Positions 25,590 through 35,164 of a stretch of 64,000 nucleotides of DNA are shown here, one piece after another. Positions within the stretch are counted from its first letter, which is position 1. Each line of letters starts with the position of its first letter. The notes below the pieces were generated by a model that was not told the origin of the DNA, searched no databases, and worked only from the letters and a program-made list of their open reading frames with translations. Location of the stretch: contig JABCZH010000008.1 in assembly GCA_013289795.1 (NCBI GenBank), positions 1 through 64,000 on the forward strand, written 5' to 3'. The stretch is from Acidobacteriota bacterium (lineage in GTDB: Bacteria > Acidobacteriota > Terriglobia > Terriglobales > Acidobacteriaceae). Both the position numbers and the translations under genes were made by a program.

Positions 25590-27581
25590 TCACGCAAACA
25601 AAAACTCCTTCGTCCTCAACTCCTTAACCGTATCCCGTAACTTCGCCGCTTTCTCAAACTCAAACCGCTTGGCAGCCTCGCGCATGTCGCTTTCTAACTT
25701 CCCGATATAGACATCCAACTCTTCCTGCGACTTGAATTCGGGGATGCCTTCGACCTCGCCTCCGGTGAGATCGGTGTAGTCGGCTTCGATAATGCGCACC
25801 AGCGTCATATCCAGCGGCCGGATGATCGACTCCGGAGTTATACCGTTCTCCACGTTGTAAGCTTCCTGAATAGCGCGCCGGCGATTGGTCTCGTCCATGG
25901 CTTTCTTCATGGAGTCGGTCATGCGATCCGCATAGAGAATCGCCCGCCCGTTCAGGTTGCGGGCGCAGCGGCCAATCGTCTGAATTAACGATCCGCTCGA
26001 ACGCAGGAAGCCTTCTTTGTCGGCATCGAGAATCGCGACGAGGGAAACTTCCGGCAAGTCCAGGCCTTCACGCAGCAAGTTGATGCCGATCAGCACATCG
26101 AATTCGCCCTTGCGCAGGTCGCGCAGAATCTTGATGCGTTCGAGCGTCTCGATCTCTGAATGAAGATAGCGGCACTTCACCCCTACTTCGCTGTAGTATT
26201 CCGCCAAATCTTCCGACATGCGCTTGGTAAGGGTGGTCACCAGCACGCGCTCGCCCCTCGCCACGCGCTGGCGAATCTCGTGCAGCAGGTCGTCAATCTG
26301 TCCCTTAACCGGGCGAATGTCCACCGGAGGATCGACCAGGCCGGTGGGCCGGATGATTTGCTCGATGACCACGCCGGCAGATTTCGTCAGCTCATACGGC
26401 CCCGGCGTGGCCGAGACATAGATCGACAGGTTCATGCGGTGCTCGAATTCTTCAAACGTCAGCGGACGATTGTCGAGCGCCGAAGGCATGCGGAAGCCAT
26501 ACTCGACCAGCGTCTCCTTGCGCGAGCGGTCGCCATGATACATGCCATGCAACTGCGGCACCGTCTGATGGGATTCGTCAATGAACGTCAAGAAGTCGCG
26601 CGGGAAATAATCCAGCAAAGTCGGCGGAGGCTCGCCCGGCAGCCGCCCGGTGAAATGCCGCGAGTAATTCTCAATTCCATGGCAATGGCCCATGGCCTTG
26701 ATCATCTCAATGTCATACATCACCCGCTGATGCACCCGCTGCGACTCCACCAGCCGCCCCTGCTTTTCCAGTTCCGCTTCCCACCACTTGAGCTCTTCTC
26801 GGATCGAAGTAACCGCCTTCGACCGAGTCTCCGGCTTCATCACATAATGTGTCTTGGGATAAATCGGCAAGCGCATGTACTTCTGTTTCACAGTCCCAAA
26901 CAAGGGATCGATCTGTGAGAGAGAGTCAACCTCATCCCCAAAGAGCTCAACCCGATAAGCCATGTCATCATAAGTAGGAAAAATCTCGATGACATCCCCC
27001 CGAACCCGAAAAGTCCCCCGCCGAAAGTCCCCATCAGTCCGCTCGTAGAGGACCTCCACAAGCTTGCGAGTAATGTCCTCCCGCCGAATCTTCTGCCCCT
27101 TCTCAAGGAAAAGCATCATCCCGTAATAAGCCTCCGGCGACCCAAGTCCATAAATACAACTAACCGAAGAAACAATCAGAACGTCTCGCCGCTCAAACAA
27201 AGACCGAGTAGCCGAAAGCCGCAACTTGTCGAGTTCATCATTGATCGTCGCCTCTTTTTCAATGTAGAGATCGGCAGCCGGAACGTACGCCTCCGGTTGA
27301 AAATAGTCATAGTATGAGACGAAGTACTCTACGGCGTTGTGGGGGAAGAAGTTTTTAAATTCGTGATAGAGCTGGGCGGCGAGGGTTTTGTTGTGGGCCA
27401 TCACGAGCGCGGGGCGGTTGGATTGCTCGATGACCTTGGCCATGGTGTAGGTCTTGCCGGATCCGGTTACGCCGAGGAGGACCTGGTGCTGCTCGCGGTC
27501 GAAGACACCTCTCATGAGGGAGTCTATGGCGTGGGCCTGATCGCCGCGCGGGGTGTAATCGGAGACGAGTTTGAAGTCCAT
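25590..27581 (-). CDS. uvrB: Excinuclease ABC subunit UvrB
   Basis: A full-length UvrB (663 aa). Visible are Walker A (GVTGSGKT), the beta-hairpin region ([15 protein letters not shown]), the DEAD-like motif FIDESHQTV, helicase motifs V and VI ([19 protein letters not shown] read in part; [12 protein letters not shown]), and the C-terminal UVR motif ([21 protein letters not shown], read in part). UvrB hands damage from UvrA to UvrC in nucleotide excision repair. The ATG fits the conserved start [15 protein letters not shown]. No uvrA or uvrC is in the window. Unrelated to its neighbours as far as can be seen. Confidence 0.98.
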   Translation of the reverse strand: MDFKLVSDYTPRGDQAHAIDSLMRGVFDREQHQVLLGVTGSGKTYTMAKVIEQSNRPALVMAHNKTLAAQLYHEFKNFFPHNAVEYFVSYYDYFQPEAYVPAADLYIEKEATINDELDKLRLSATRSLFERRDVLIVSSVSCIYGLGSPEAYYGMMLFLEKGQKIRREDITRKLVEVLYERTDGDFRRGTFRVRGDVIEIFPTYDDMAYRVELFGDEVDSLSQIDPLFGTVKQKYMRLPIYPKTHYVMKPETRSKAVTSIREELKWWEAELEKQGRLVESQRVHQRVMYDIEMIKAMGHCHGIENYSRHFTGRLPGEPPPTLLDYFPRDFLTFIDESHQTVPQLHGMYHGDRSRKETLVEYGFRMPSALDNRPLTFEEFEHRMNLSIYVSATPGPYELTKSAGVVIEQIIRPTGLVDPPVDIRPVKGQIDDLLHEIRQRVARGERVLVTTLTKRMSEDLAEYYSEVGVKCRYLHSEIETLERIKILRDLRKGEFDVLIGINLLREGLDLPEVSLVAILDADKEGFLRSSGSLIQTIGRCARNLNGRAILYADRMTDSMKKAMDETNRRRAIQEAYNVENGITPESIIRPLDMTLVRIIEADYTDLTGGEVEGIPEFKSQEELDVYIGKLESDMREAAKRFEFEKAAKLRDTVKELRTKEFLFA

Positions 27582-27694
27582 GGGAAGCTTTCAGCCGTCA
27601 GCACTCAGCCTTCACCTTGAAACAGAAGCCACCGCTGACAGGCTGCAATTTCGGCTGGTGAGCAATTCTTTATTATAAACGGGCGCGAGGAGCT

Positions 27695-27726
27695 AACCAC
27701 AGAGGGCATAGGGAGCACAGAGGAAA
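27695..27726. repeat. CACAGAGG-type intergenic repeat, copy 1
   Basis: AACCACAGAGGGCATAGGGA and a following GCACAGAGG are one copy of a short purine-rich repeat family seen four times in this window (also near 37327, 38818 and 62094). It lies between uvrB and the receiver-TonB gene, about 100 bp past the stop of the latter. Confidence 0.6.
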
Positions 27727-27823
27727 GCGGGCCACGGATTCTCACGGATAGGCACGGATCTGACAAAGTTAATCGCGGAGATCGCTGAGAAGCACCCCCG
27801 CATAAGGAAAAAGGACTGAGCCC

Positions 27824-29545
27824 CTACGGCAGGGTGAAGTTTACGGTGATCTGAGTTTGGATTTCCGTGGGCTGGCTGTTCAGAAGATACGGTTTGTATT
27901 TCCACTGTTTGACCGCGTCCATGGCGGCGTGCGCCAACACCGGCTCACCCTTGAGCAACTTGACGGCGGTGATGTCGCCGTCTTTGCTGATGGTTGCCAG
28001 CAACAGCACCGAGCCTTGGGTGTGTGACTTCATGGCTCGCGGAGGATAGACGGGAGCGACTTTCTTAATCAGCAGTCCCTGCGATACTCCCTGCGATACT
28101 TTGAGGGTCTCAGGACCGGGCTGGGGAACCGAGTTCGGCATATTCATTAGGCCGGAAATTGCGCTGTCGTTTGACTGCGAGTCGGCGGTCACGGAGTCGG
28201 GAGCGGCGGCGTCTACGGTTTCTACGGGTGCGGGTTTGGATGCGGCCGGTCTCGGACTTTTGGTGTCGACGAAGACCGTGCCCTCGCCGATCTCCTTTAC
28301 CACTCCGGGCGGCGTGGCCGGATCGAACGAGGTGGCGTTCACCGTGGATCTTTTGGGAGCGGGCGCGAGCACAATCGTTTCAGTGGCGGGTGAAGGTTTC
28401 TGGGGAATTGCTGTCGTCGTGGTCGAACTCTGGTTGGGATTCTGTAGGACGGTCGTGGCCCCACTTGGTTGCAAGAGCGCGCCGGTCACTGCGGCGGGAG
28501 AGGCCGCCGCCGGCTTTGCAATTTGTGGAGTTGCAGCAGCGGATGTGCGTTGCAGCAGAGATGATACTGGCGGCATGTGCCAGTGCATCTGGGTTCCGGC
28601 GCGATAGATGGCACCGCCGGCCGCGGACACCAGAATGATGGCGGCGATGCGGCCCCAATTGACGGACGACCCACCGGTGCGCGGCTTCACCACAGCTACG
28701 GCGCTCGAGCTGGAGTGATGAGATTCTTCCTGGTCAAAGTCTGGTTCCCTCGCGGGCGCAACCGCGGCACCGTGGCCGACGCTGATGCTGGAGTCGGGTC
28801 TGCCGGTGGCCTCGGCGGCGTGCTTGAGCGCCGACGTCATTCCTTCGGCCATGGGTTCGGCCATGGGCTTGCGAACCGGCTGCCAGGGATATTGTTTGGG
28901 CGCCGATATTCCCGCTTCTGGGGCGTGAATTGGGCCGGCCTGATCCGACACAGACTCGAGGAACGCGGCTTCCGCCGGCTCGGGTTCGGGAGTGGGCTCT
29001 TTCTCCAGTTCAAAGGCTGAGCTGGACGAGGCCATGACTGCCGGCGCCAGCGGAGGCGCCGCGTGAGTCAAAAATGCGGGCTTTGCGGAAAGCACAGGGG
29101 CGGAAACAGGCTGCGGCGAAGATGCAAACGGAGAGCGCGGAGCTTCGGGCGCTTTTCCCGATGTCTTGGCGGCTTCGTTCTTGCGTAACAGGCCGCGCGC
29201 TACCCGCAACGTGCCTTTGGACTGCTCTACATTAATAGGTTTGGTGAGCACCAAGTTAGCGCCGATGCGGAAAGCCTTGGCCACTCCGCTTTGTCCCTCG
29301 ACCACCGCGACCGAGAGAGACGCCTGATTGAACTCGGAATTGCGCGCGCTCTTGAACAGCAGAGTCGCATTCTGCTCATTGTCACAATCGACCACCACGG
29401 CGTCGAAGTGCCCCGCCATCAGCTTCTTAACGGCGGCGAAAGGCTCATTGCAGGCTTCCACCTGAAATTCCAGTTCACTCAGGACCTGGGTCACCGTCTT
29501 GGCAGTTCTTTCGTCGGGACAGAATAAGAGGGCCTTATAGCTCAT
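27824..29545 (-). CDS. Receiver-like domain fused to TonB C-terminal domain
   Basis: A 573-residue protein with unusual architecture. Residues 1-125 form a CheY-like receiver (ALLFCPDERTAKTVTQVL, Asp in AVVVDCDNEQ, Lys in VLTKPIN). A Pro/Ala/Ser-rich region follows, then one membrane segment near residue 300 (GRIAAIILVSAAGGAIY), another long linker, and a C-terminal TonB domain (VAPVYPPRAMKSHTQGSVLL, AMDAVKQWKYKPYLL). This puts the receiver in the cytoplasm and the TonB domain in the periplasm, suggesting signal control of a TonB function. Similar proteins may be common in acidobacteria, but the role is unknown. Confidence 0.8.
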   Translation of the reverse strand: MSYKALLFCPDERTAKTVTQVLSELEFQVEACNEPFAAVKKLMAGHFDAVVVDCDNEQNATLLFKSARNSEFNQASLSVAVVEGQSGVAKAFRIGANLVLTKPINVEQSKGTLRVARGLLRKNEAAKTSGKAPEAPRSPFASSPQPVSAPVLSAKPAFLTHAAPPLAPAVMASSSSAFELEKEPTPEPEPAEAAFLESVSDQAGPIHAPEAGISAPKQYPWQPVRKPMAEPMAEGMTSALKHAAEATGRPDSSISVGHGAAVAPAREPDFDQEESHHSSSSAVAVVKPRTGGSSVNWGRIAAIILVSAAGGAIYRAGTQMHWHMPPVSSLLQRTSAAATPQIAKPAAASPAAVTGALLQPSGATTVLQNPNQSSTTTTAIPQKPSPATETIVLAPAPKRSTVNATSFDPATPPGVVKEIGEGTVFVDTKSPRPAASKPAPVETVDAAAPDSVTADSQSNDSAISGLMNMPNSVPQPGPETLKVSQGVSQGLLIKKVAPVYPPRAMKSHTQGSVLLLATISKDGDITAVKLLKGEPVLAHAAMDAVKQWKYKPYLLNSQPTEIQTQITVNFTLP

Positions 29546-30067
29546 AGTGGCATGGTAGGTACCTACGTGCAGAGCTACAAGTTACGGAGGTCATTGGACT
29601 TGCAGGGGGTTAGGGAGCCGCGGCCACCAATGCCTTCAGGATGTACACACGATTGGCTAAACGTGCGCTGAGCCATTGACCGGCTTGCATCGCCTGGACT
29701 ATATCTGACGCGAAGGAGACCCTAAAACAGTCGGCCCAAGACTGTCCACGTGCGATCTTGCAAGAAAAGGAATGGTACGACTTAAGGGCAGATAATCGCG
29801 CCGCACCTCAGCGGTAATTGGCTGTCACTTGCTTGCTTCCGAACTATTCTCCCGACTTACCTTGATGCCAGTATCTCGTTCATTTGCAACAACGGCTCTG
29901 GCCTGAATTGTTGCTTGACACCTTCAGGGGCTAGCCTATACTGGCCGTGCCACACTGACTAGCGTTCGCTTCGTCCCACAGCGCTGGTTGATGTTCCAAT
30001 TCTCCACTTGTAAACGACGTTCTTACCTAGCCGTTTATTTCTGGACCGACCGCAGGAGTAGAAAGTC
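29546..30067 (+). promoter_or_regulatory. Intergenic region with strong promoter at 29915-29942
   Basis: A 522-bp region between divergent genes. It contains a near-consensus plus-strand promoter: TTGACA (29915-29920), 16-bp spacer, TATACT (29937-29942), about 125 bp before the next gene, which leaves a long leader. I see no gene or clear riboswitch fold in the rest. Confidence 0.6.
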
Positions 30068-31093
30068 ATGAAGACTCGAATCGTGATCGGCGTGTCTCTG
30101 AGTGTGGTAGTTCTGGCGATGGCGAACTTATTCGTAAGCCATGCGCAGCAGGCGGTCATCCGACCGTCACAGGCCCAGCCAGAATCGCAGATGATCCAGC
30201 CTCCTAAGTTGGATGTGGGAGCGCGGCTGAATCCGCTGAAGATTGCGCTGCTGCACTGGTACTTGGCCGACACTTCGACTTCAGTGACTGTGGGGAGCCA
30301 GCCCTACGGCGTGTGCTTTGATGGAGCCAATATCTGGACGGCGAACTCTGGCGATAACACCGTCACCAAGGTGCAGGCTAGCACCGGCCAGGTTTTGGGC
30401 ACATTCAAAGTAGGAGGTCTGCCCTATGGGGTCACTTTTGACGGAGCCAATGTTTGGGTATCGAATCAGGCCGACGGCACGGTCACCAAGCTGCGGGCCT
30501 TCGACGGCAAGAACCTCGGGACCTTCGCCGCAGGTACATTTCCCAGTTGGATGGCCTTTGACGGACAGAACCTTTGGATACCGAACAGTCCAAGTGTGGG
30601 TGCAGGCACTGTCACAAAGTTGCGGGTGGGCGATGGGAAGATCCTGGGGAGCTTCGGGGTGGGGGTCGGGCCCATTGCTACGGCATTTGACGGTTCAAGC
30701 GTATGGGTGACGAACTATGGGTCTGCCACCGTGACCAAGCTGCGGGCCTCTGACGGCACAGTTCTAGGAACGTTCGGGGTCGGTAATGGGGCGCTGGGTA
30801 TCGCCTTCGACGGAGCGAATATGTGGATCGCCAACCGGAACGGCGGCACTGTGACCGAGTTGCGGGCCAGTGATGGCGCGGTGCTGGGCAGTTTCTCTAC
30901 GCCCGACGGCCCATACGGGATCGCTTTCGATGGCACGTACATTTGGGTAACGGGCGATGTTTACATCTTTGTGCTGCGGGCGAGTGACGGCGCTCAGGTA
31001 ACCTTCCGACAGTTGCAGAGCGAAGGTGTTGCCTTCGACGGAGCCTACATTTGGACTGCTGCGCAAGGCGGAAGTCGTCTGCTGAAATTCTAG
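30068..31093 (+). CDS. Secreted beta-propeller protein (NHL/YVTN-like)
   Basis: A 341-residue protein with a signal peptide (VIGVSLSVVVLAMANLFVSH, cleaved after HAQ). The rest is seven to eight repeats of about 42 residues, each with FDGANIW or FDGTYIW, then a TVTKLRASDGxVLGTFxVG pattern, forming a propeller. This type is often predicted to bind or scaffold outside the cell; no catalytic residues are evident. AGGAG lies nine bases before the ATG. It is followed by another secreted propeller and a pqqA-like gene on the same strand and probably shares their transcript. Confidence 0.8.
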   Translation: MKTRIVIGVSLSVVVLAMANLFVSHAQQAVIRPSQAQPESQMIQPPKLDVGARLNPLKIALLHWYLADTSTSVTVGSQPYGVCFDGANIWTANSGDNTVTKVQASTGQVLGTFKVGGLPYGVTFDGANVWVSNQADGTVTKLRAFDGKNLGTFAAGTFPSWMAFDGQNLWIPNSPSVGAGTVTKLRVGDGKILGSFGVGVGPIATAFDGSSVWVTNYGSATVTKLRASDGTVLGTFGVGNGALGIAFDGANMWIANRNGGTVTELRASDGAVLGSFSTPDGPYGIAFDGTYIWVTGDVYIFVLRASDGAQVTFRQLQSEGVAFDGAYIWTAAQGGSRLLKF

Positions 31094-31145
31094 TGAAGGA
31101 CCAACCGCCTCCGCGGGGGCGGGCTCCAAGACGGGGAGGAGAAAT

Positions 31146-33212
31146 ATGGGAAAGTACCGTAACACTACGCTAGGCTTCTGTGTGTTGGTGTTGCTCACAA
31201 TCGCATCGCAGTACTCGGCGGGTCAAACTTACACAACCAACGTGACAACCTGGCATCAGGACATCCCTGCGATCTGCACGGGTTGCGTCTATCGCACTGG
31301 GCAGAACCTGAGCGAAGGCGCAATCACAATTGCCAACGTTCCAGACACTACCTTCGGCCAGCACTGTTCCTACGATCTGCTGGACGGTCAGGTCTACGGA
31401 CAGCCGCTGGTGGTGACAAACGTCACGATCAACGGTGCGAATTACGGGATCGTCGTCTACGTGGTCACGATGAACGGCACAGTGTACGCATTTGATGGCG
31501 ACCCGCAGGCGCCCATAAGCTGGCCAGCAGGCCAGTGTACCTACGGTACAAGCCACACTGTCGGTCCGATCGCGTCGCAGAGCGTGCTTGGGAGCGCTAG
31601 CCCCGCGAGCTGCGCCAACCTAGGCGGAACAAACTGCCAGACCATAGCGCCTAATGTAGGCATTCTCGGCACGCCGGTCATTAGCACAAAAACCCTCGGC
31701 GACGGCAGTACCGGCGGCACACTTTATCTCGTGGTGGAGTCGCAGTCGGGAACTCCGATTACTTGGAGTCATAAGCTGTGGGCGCTGGACATAACTTTTG
31801 GTGCAGCCGCAGTCCAAGTATTGATATCCCCGCCGAGCGGCGCTTCGCCTGGCTGCTATGGCTTTAACTTCTCGCAATTGCACATTCAGCGTCCGGCGCT
31901 TCTGCTGGGTGGAGATAACTACCTGTACATCGCGTTCTCCATGATGGATGGGTATCCAGCCCCCTTGCCGAATGGAATGATGCTCGCCTACAACACCGTC
32001 GGGCTGAGCGTATCGTCATTGCCGCTCTGCCTGCCTATGTCCGAAGGTAATCCTAACGCTGACGGCGCGGGCATCTGGGGAGGGGGCGGGGGACCGAGTT
32101 ACGGCACTGACAGTGCTACCGGCCACAATTACTTCACCTTCTTCAACACGGGGAACGGTGTTTTCGATCTCAACACTACTGGTGGCATCGACGCGGGCGA
32201 CAGCTTCATCAAGATGTCGAACTCCGGCAGCGCACTATCTATAGCTGACTACTTTACTCCGGGCGACCAATACTGGCGGTCCAACAAGGACAGCGTGCAC
32301 GCAGGTTGCAGTGCCGATGGCGATGTCGATGTGGGTTCGGGAAGCCCAATGCTCGTACCCGACGTCGAGGACAGTAGTCATTCCTTTCTGGCGGTAAGCG
32401 GAGACAAGGAGGGCGGCATCTGGTTTGTGGATCGAGCCAGTCCTGGGAAGGGTGGTACTACGGCGACGTGTACAGGTTCGCCAAACACCAACTTGCAGAC
32501 GTATCCGATCAACGGCACCGCTTTCGCTCTGAAAACCGGTCCTCTCATCCACACGAACCCCGCATTTTGGGAAAGCGGCGACACGACCGGGACGAATTAT
32601 CTTTTCCTTGGCTCATCGGCCGTCTTCTCCGTCGCTGGGGCGGGCGAACTGATGCGCTATCAGATTTGCAACACGGGCCTGCCGATCAATACATCGACCG
32701 GCTGCACAAAGACGGCGGCTTACGCATACGAAGTGTCAGGCACGCCGTTGGTATTTCCATGGGGAACTACGCCCTCGGTATCGCGGGACATAACCACCGA
32801 TACGGATGCCATTGTCTGGACAATCTGGGCCGATGGCAGCGTGATACCAAACAGCGCCGCGTTCACCTGGGATAACAACAACAACCCGCTCCCACACTTT
32901 CCCGCTGCAACGCCCGGCCAACTGATAGCTTTTGAAGCGGCGAAGAGCGGGGACCCGAACATGCCGAAGCTTTATAGCAGCGAGGATTGCATTATTGGGG
33001 GAGTGAACGTAGATCGGATCAATCCGGCAACGAAGTATTCCGTGCCAACCGTGGCTGACGGTCACGTCTATGTGGGAACGCAGGGCCCGCTGGTAGACCC
33101 TGCAAATAACACACAATGCAGTCCCATAAAGAACCCGACTGCCGCCTGCTTCAACCGAGGAACGTTTTACGTGTTTGGAAACATCGGCTTGACCGTGAGA
33201 ACGTGCAGCTAA
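31146..33212 (+). CDS. Secreted PQQ-type beta-propeller protein
   Basis: A 688-residue protein with a signal peptide (LGFCVLVLLTIASQYSAG). Propeller blades of the PQQ-enzyme-like type are visible (VYGQPLVVTNVTINGANYGI, then VYVVTMNGTVYAFD, and VADGHVYVGTQG near the C-terminus). Many Cys residues (for example AICTGCVY, CQTIAPN, CYGFN) suggest disulphides. Whether it binds PQQ cannot be told: the usual catalytic Asp and Ca ligands of quinoprotein dehydrogenases were not identified. A strong GGGAGGAG precedes the ATG. The next gene, 26 bp downstream, encodes a pqqA-like peptide, which makes a quinoprotein role worth testing. Confidence 0.75.
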   Translation: MGKYRNTTLGFCVLVLLTIASQYSAGQTYTTNVTTWHQDIPAICTGCVYRTGQNLSEGAITIANVPDTTFGQHCSYDLLDGQVYGQPLVVTNVTINGANYGIVVYVVTMNGTVYAFDGDPQAPISWPAGQCTYGTSHTVGPIASQSVLGSASPASCANLGGTNCQTIAPNVGILGTPVISTKTLGDGSTGGTLYLVVESQSGTPITWSHKLWALDITFGAAAVQVLISPPSGASPGCYGFNFSQLHIQRPALLLGGDNYLYIAFSMMDGYPAPLPNGMMLAYNTVGLSVSSLPLCLPMSEGNPNADGAGIWGGGGGPSYGTDSATGHNYFTFFNTGNGVFDLNTTGGIDAGDSFIKMSNSGSALSIADYFTPGDQYWRSNKDSVHAGCSADGDVDVGSGSPMLVPDVEDSSHSFLAVSGDKEGGIWFVDRASPGKGGTTATCTGSPNTNLQTYPINGTAFALKTGPLIHTNPAFWESGDTTGTNYLFLGSSAVFSVAGAGELMRYQICNTGLPINTSTGCTKTAAYAYEVSGTPLVFPWGTTPSVSRDITTDTDAIVWTIWADGSVIPNSAAFTWDNNNNPLPHFPAATPGQLIAFEAAKSGDPNMPKLYSSEDCIIGGVNVDRINPATKYSVPTVADGHVYVGTQGPLVDPANNTQCSPIKNPTAACFNRGTFYVFGNIGLTVRTCS

Positions 33213-33237
33213 ACAGGATTAGAATAAGGAGGAAACT

Positions 33238-33315
33238 ATGGAATGGACCACGCCGCAATTTGAAGAAATCAAGCTAAACTGCGAAATCAATTCATACGCC
33301 AGCGCAGTGATGTAG
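33238..33315 (+). CDS. pqqA: PqqA-like precursor peptide
   Basis: A 25-codon gene with an excellent ribosome binding site (AAGGAGG, six bases before ATG). The peptide reads MEWTTPQFEEIKL then NCEINSYASAVM. It has the PqqA pattern: an N-terminal W-x-x-P-x-F/V-x-E-I leader and the E-x3-Y pair (Glu16, Tyr20) that PqqE cross-links to make pyrroloquinoline quinone; the EINSY stretch matches known PqqA peptides. No pqqB, C, D or E is in the window, and the 400 bp downstream hold no gene, so it is an orphan copy beside a PQQ-type propeller gene. Other radical-SAM peptide families are a possible alternative. Confidence 0.8.
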   Translation: MEWTTPQFEEIKLNCEINSYASAVM

Positions 33316-33712
33316 GGGCTTGAGCAACTTCGAGGGGGACTTCTTTGCACGGCCAGATGCGGGGAGTCCCCATTTGTTGATTGACAGCCATCCGTGGCCA
33401 GGCTGCGACTCCGTGCATTTCACCGCGTAGCCTCGCTTGTGTCGTCGAGACTCCTGGCTTCGTCACCTGTGCTCTCCAGCAACACATTCGCCATATCGTC
33501 AAGAGATAGTGCAAAGCGTGCTGTTCGGAGTGAAGCACATCAGTGCTGCGCCGGTGTGGGCTGCGCCTCTTTGCGGCCAGCAGTTTCAAGCTTCCCCCGG
33601 ATCAACCGAAGGCGATGAGCGCAAAGGCGATTCTTGAAGCAGCGAACCCCAATGGTAAGGTAAGATCTCCAGCGTCTTCGCATCAGAATGGATGAGCAAG
33701 GGAGCGTTCCAA
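33316..33712. other. Intergenic region after the pqqA-like gene
   Basis: About 400 bp with no supported gene. Frames of up to 100 codons exist on both strands but have no ribosome binding site or recognisable domain. I looked for a degraded pqqB start here and did not find one. Confidence 0.5.
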
Positions 33713-34084
33713 ATGCATACTGCCTACCTCGTGATTACTCCCTTCTTCGCAATCCTGGTGGTGTTTTCCGGTCTCGGGAAGATTCGCGGTGATCCGCGCA
33801 TCGTGAAAGTAATCCACGAAACGGTAGGCGTACCGATGAAGTATCTTCCCCTGCTGGCCGCTTGTGAGTTTGCCGGCGCATTAGGCCTGGTGCTTGGAGT
33901 CTGGTGGCCGCCACTGGGGGTGGTAGCAGGAATAGGACTCGTTCTCTACTTCGCCGGCGCGGTGGTGTCGCATCTGCGCGTAGGCGATCTCAAAGGCATT
34001 GGACCTGCCACTTTCATGCTTGTGGTCGCCGGGGCAGTGCTCGCCTTGCGAGTCCTGACGGGTAAGCAGGGCATCTCAGGCTAA
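33713..34084 (+). CDS. DoxX-like small membrane protein
   Basis: A 123-residue protein with four membrane segments (LVITPFFAILVVFSGLGKI; YLPLLAACEFAGALGLVLGV; GVVAGIGLVLYFAGAVVSHL; ATFMLVVAGAVLALRVL) and the layout of the DoxX-like family, including SGLGKIRG after helix 1. Such proteins are inner-membrane; their biochemical role is mostly unknown, with links to redox stress in some species. GGGAG lies nine bases before the chosen ATG. It stands alone on the plus strand. Confidence 0.75.
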   Translation: MHTAYLVITPFFAILVVFSGLGKIRGDPRIVKVIHETVGVPMKYLPLLAACEFAGALGLVLGVWWPPLGVVAGIGLVLYFAGAVVSHLRVGDLKGIGPATFMLVVAGAVLALRVLTGKQGISG

Positions 34085-34230
34085 ACATCATCCGGGCTTA
34101 CCCACCTCAACTCGTCCACGGAGCCGCACTCAATGACCGTGAATGGCAAGTTGCGGAAAGGTTGAGCCAGCGAAACCACCCCGGCGCGCGGCTTACCTTG
34201 GCCCTCATGCCAGGCGGAGATGTTTCATTT

Positions 34231-35055
34231 CTATTTACCCATCGGCTTGTGCGCCCATGCCCCGACGATCGGCACAAAACTCACCACCGTGTTCGAGGCG
34301 GTCACCTCAGCCTGGATTCGGTCGGAAAGCGTATCGAGATTCCCCAAGGCGTCGAGCGAGACTCCGTGCTGCTGGGCTAATGGCTGCAGACTGCGGATTA
34401 TGTCGCATATCAGGCCAATAAGATTCGCATCTCTCCCCATCGGTGTCTCCATATGCATGGCCGGTGCGGGCAAACCAACTTCCTGAAACAAGCGATAGAG
34501 ATCAGGGCCCATTTCCAGGTTCATACCGGAGCGCAAGAAAGTCTCATGGATGGCGGAGAGAAGTTTGGACCACAGGGGCAGCCGCGCACCAAAAGCGAGA
34601 AGAGGAATCCATGTAGGCTCTTGAAAGGCGATAACGCCACCGGGCCGGACCAACCGAGTCAAAGAGCGCAGCACTGATGCCGGGTCGGGAAGAAACATTA
34701 GAATAAATCGGCCTACGGCCGCGTCGAAGGGCTGGTCACTGACGAACTGGCTCACGTCGGCTTGAGTGAAGCTTATGTTGCGCAATCCAGCCTCAGCTAC
34801 GCGAGCTTTAGCCTTTGTAATTGAGTGAGCATCCCGTTCGATACCCACCACTTCGCCCGACGGACCAACGATTCGGGCCACCAGCATAGCGACGTCACCC
34901 ACACCTGAACCGAGATCGAGGACACGCTGGCCCGGGCCAATGCCGGCCTCGCGGAATAGCCGCTCGGTGTAGGGTGCAATCCGGGTGGCTTGCCGGATCA
35001 AACGATCGTGCTCGGAGCTGGTGTAGCCCAATGCGTAACCGGGGGGTGTTGGCAT
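34231..35055 (-). CDS. Class I SAM-dependent methyltransferase
   Basis: A 274-residue protein. The N-terminal half is a Rossmann methyltransferase: motif I in RVLDLGSGVGDVAML, the acidic residue of motif II in VVGIERDAHS, FTQADVSQF, and motif IV near FDAAVGRFILMFLPD. The C-terminal half (about residues 150-274) is helical and probably holds the substrate site. The substrate cannot be told; small-molecule, UbiE/COQ5-like types are closest in pattern. The ATG follows an in-frame GTG directly, and either could start. No operon partner; the next minus-strand gene upstream is a convergent-independent transcript. Confidence 0.85.
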   Translation of the reverse strand: MPTPPGYALGYTSSEHDRLIRQATRIAPYTERLFREAGIGPGQRVLDLGSGVGDVAMLVARIVGPSGEVVGIERDAHSITKAKARVAEAGLRNISFTQADVSQFVSDQPFDAAVGRFILMFLPDPASVLRSLTRLVRPGGVIAFQEPTWIPLLAFGARLPLWSKLLSAIHETFLRSGMNLEMGPDLYRLFQEVGLPAPAMHMETPMGRDANLIGLICDIIRSLQPLAQQHGVSLDALGNLDTLSDRIQAEVTASNTVVSFVPIVGAWAHKPMGK

Positions 35056-35164
35056 CACTTCATCTCATATAGGTCGGTTGCTTTGATTGTGCGCTTTGCC
35101 GCGGTTTCAAACTCCCTTGGTTCCGTTTGCAAATGTCATGTCCGCGCAACGGGCGGGGCTGCAA

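Noticed and set aside
33287-33589. A 100-codon minus-strand frame, considered as a degraded pqqB or other pqq gene
   Set aside because: No PqqB-type motifs in any frame and no start signal.
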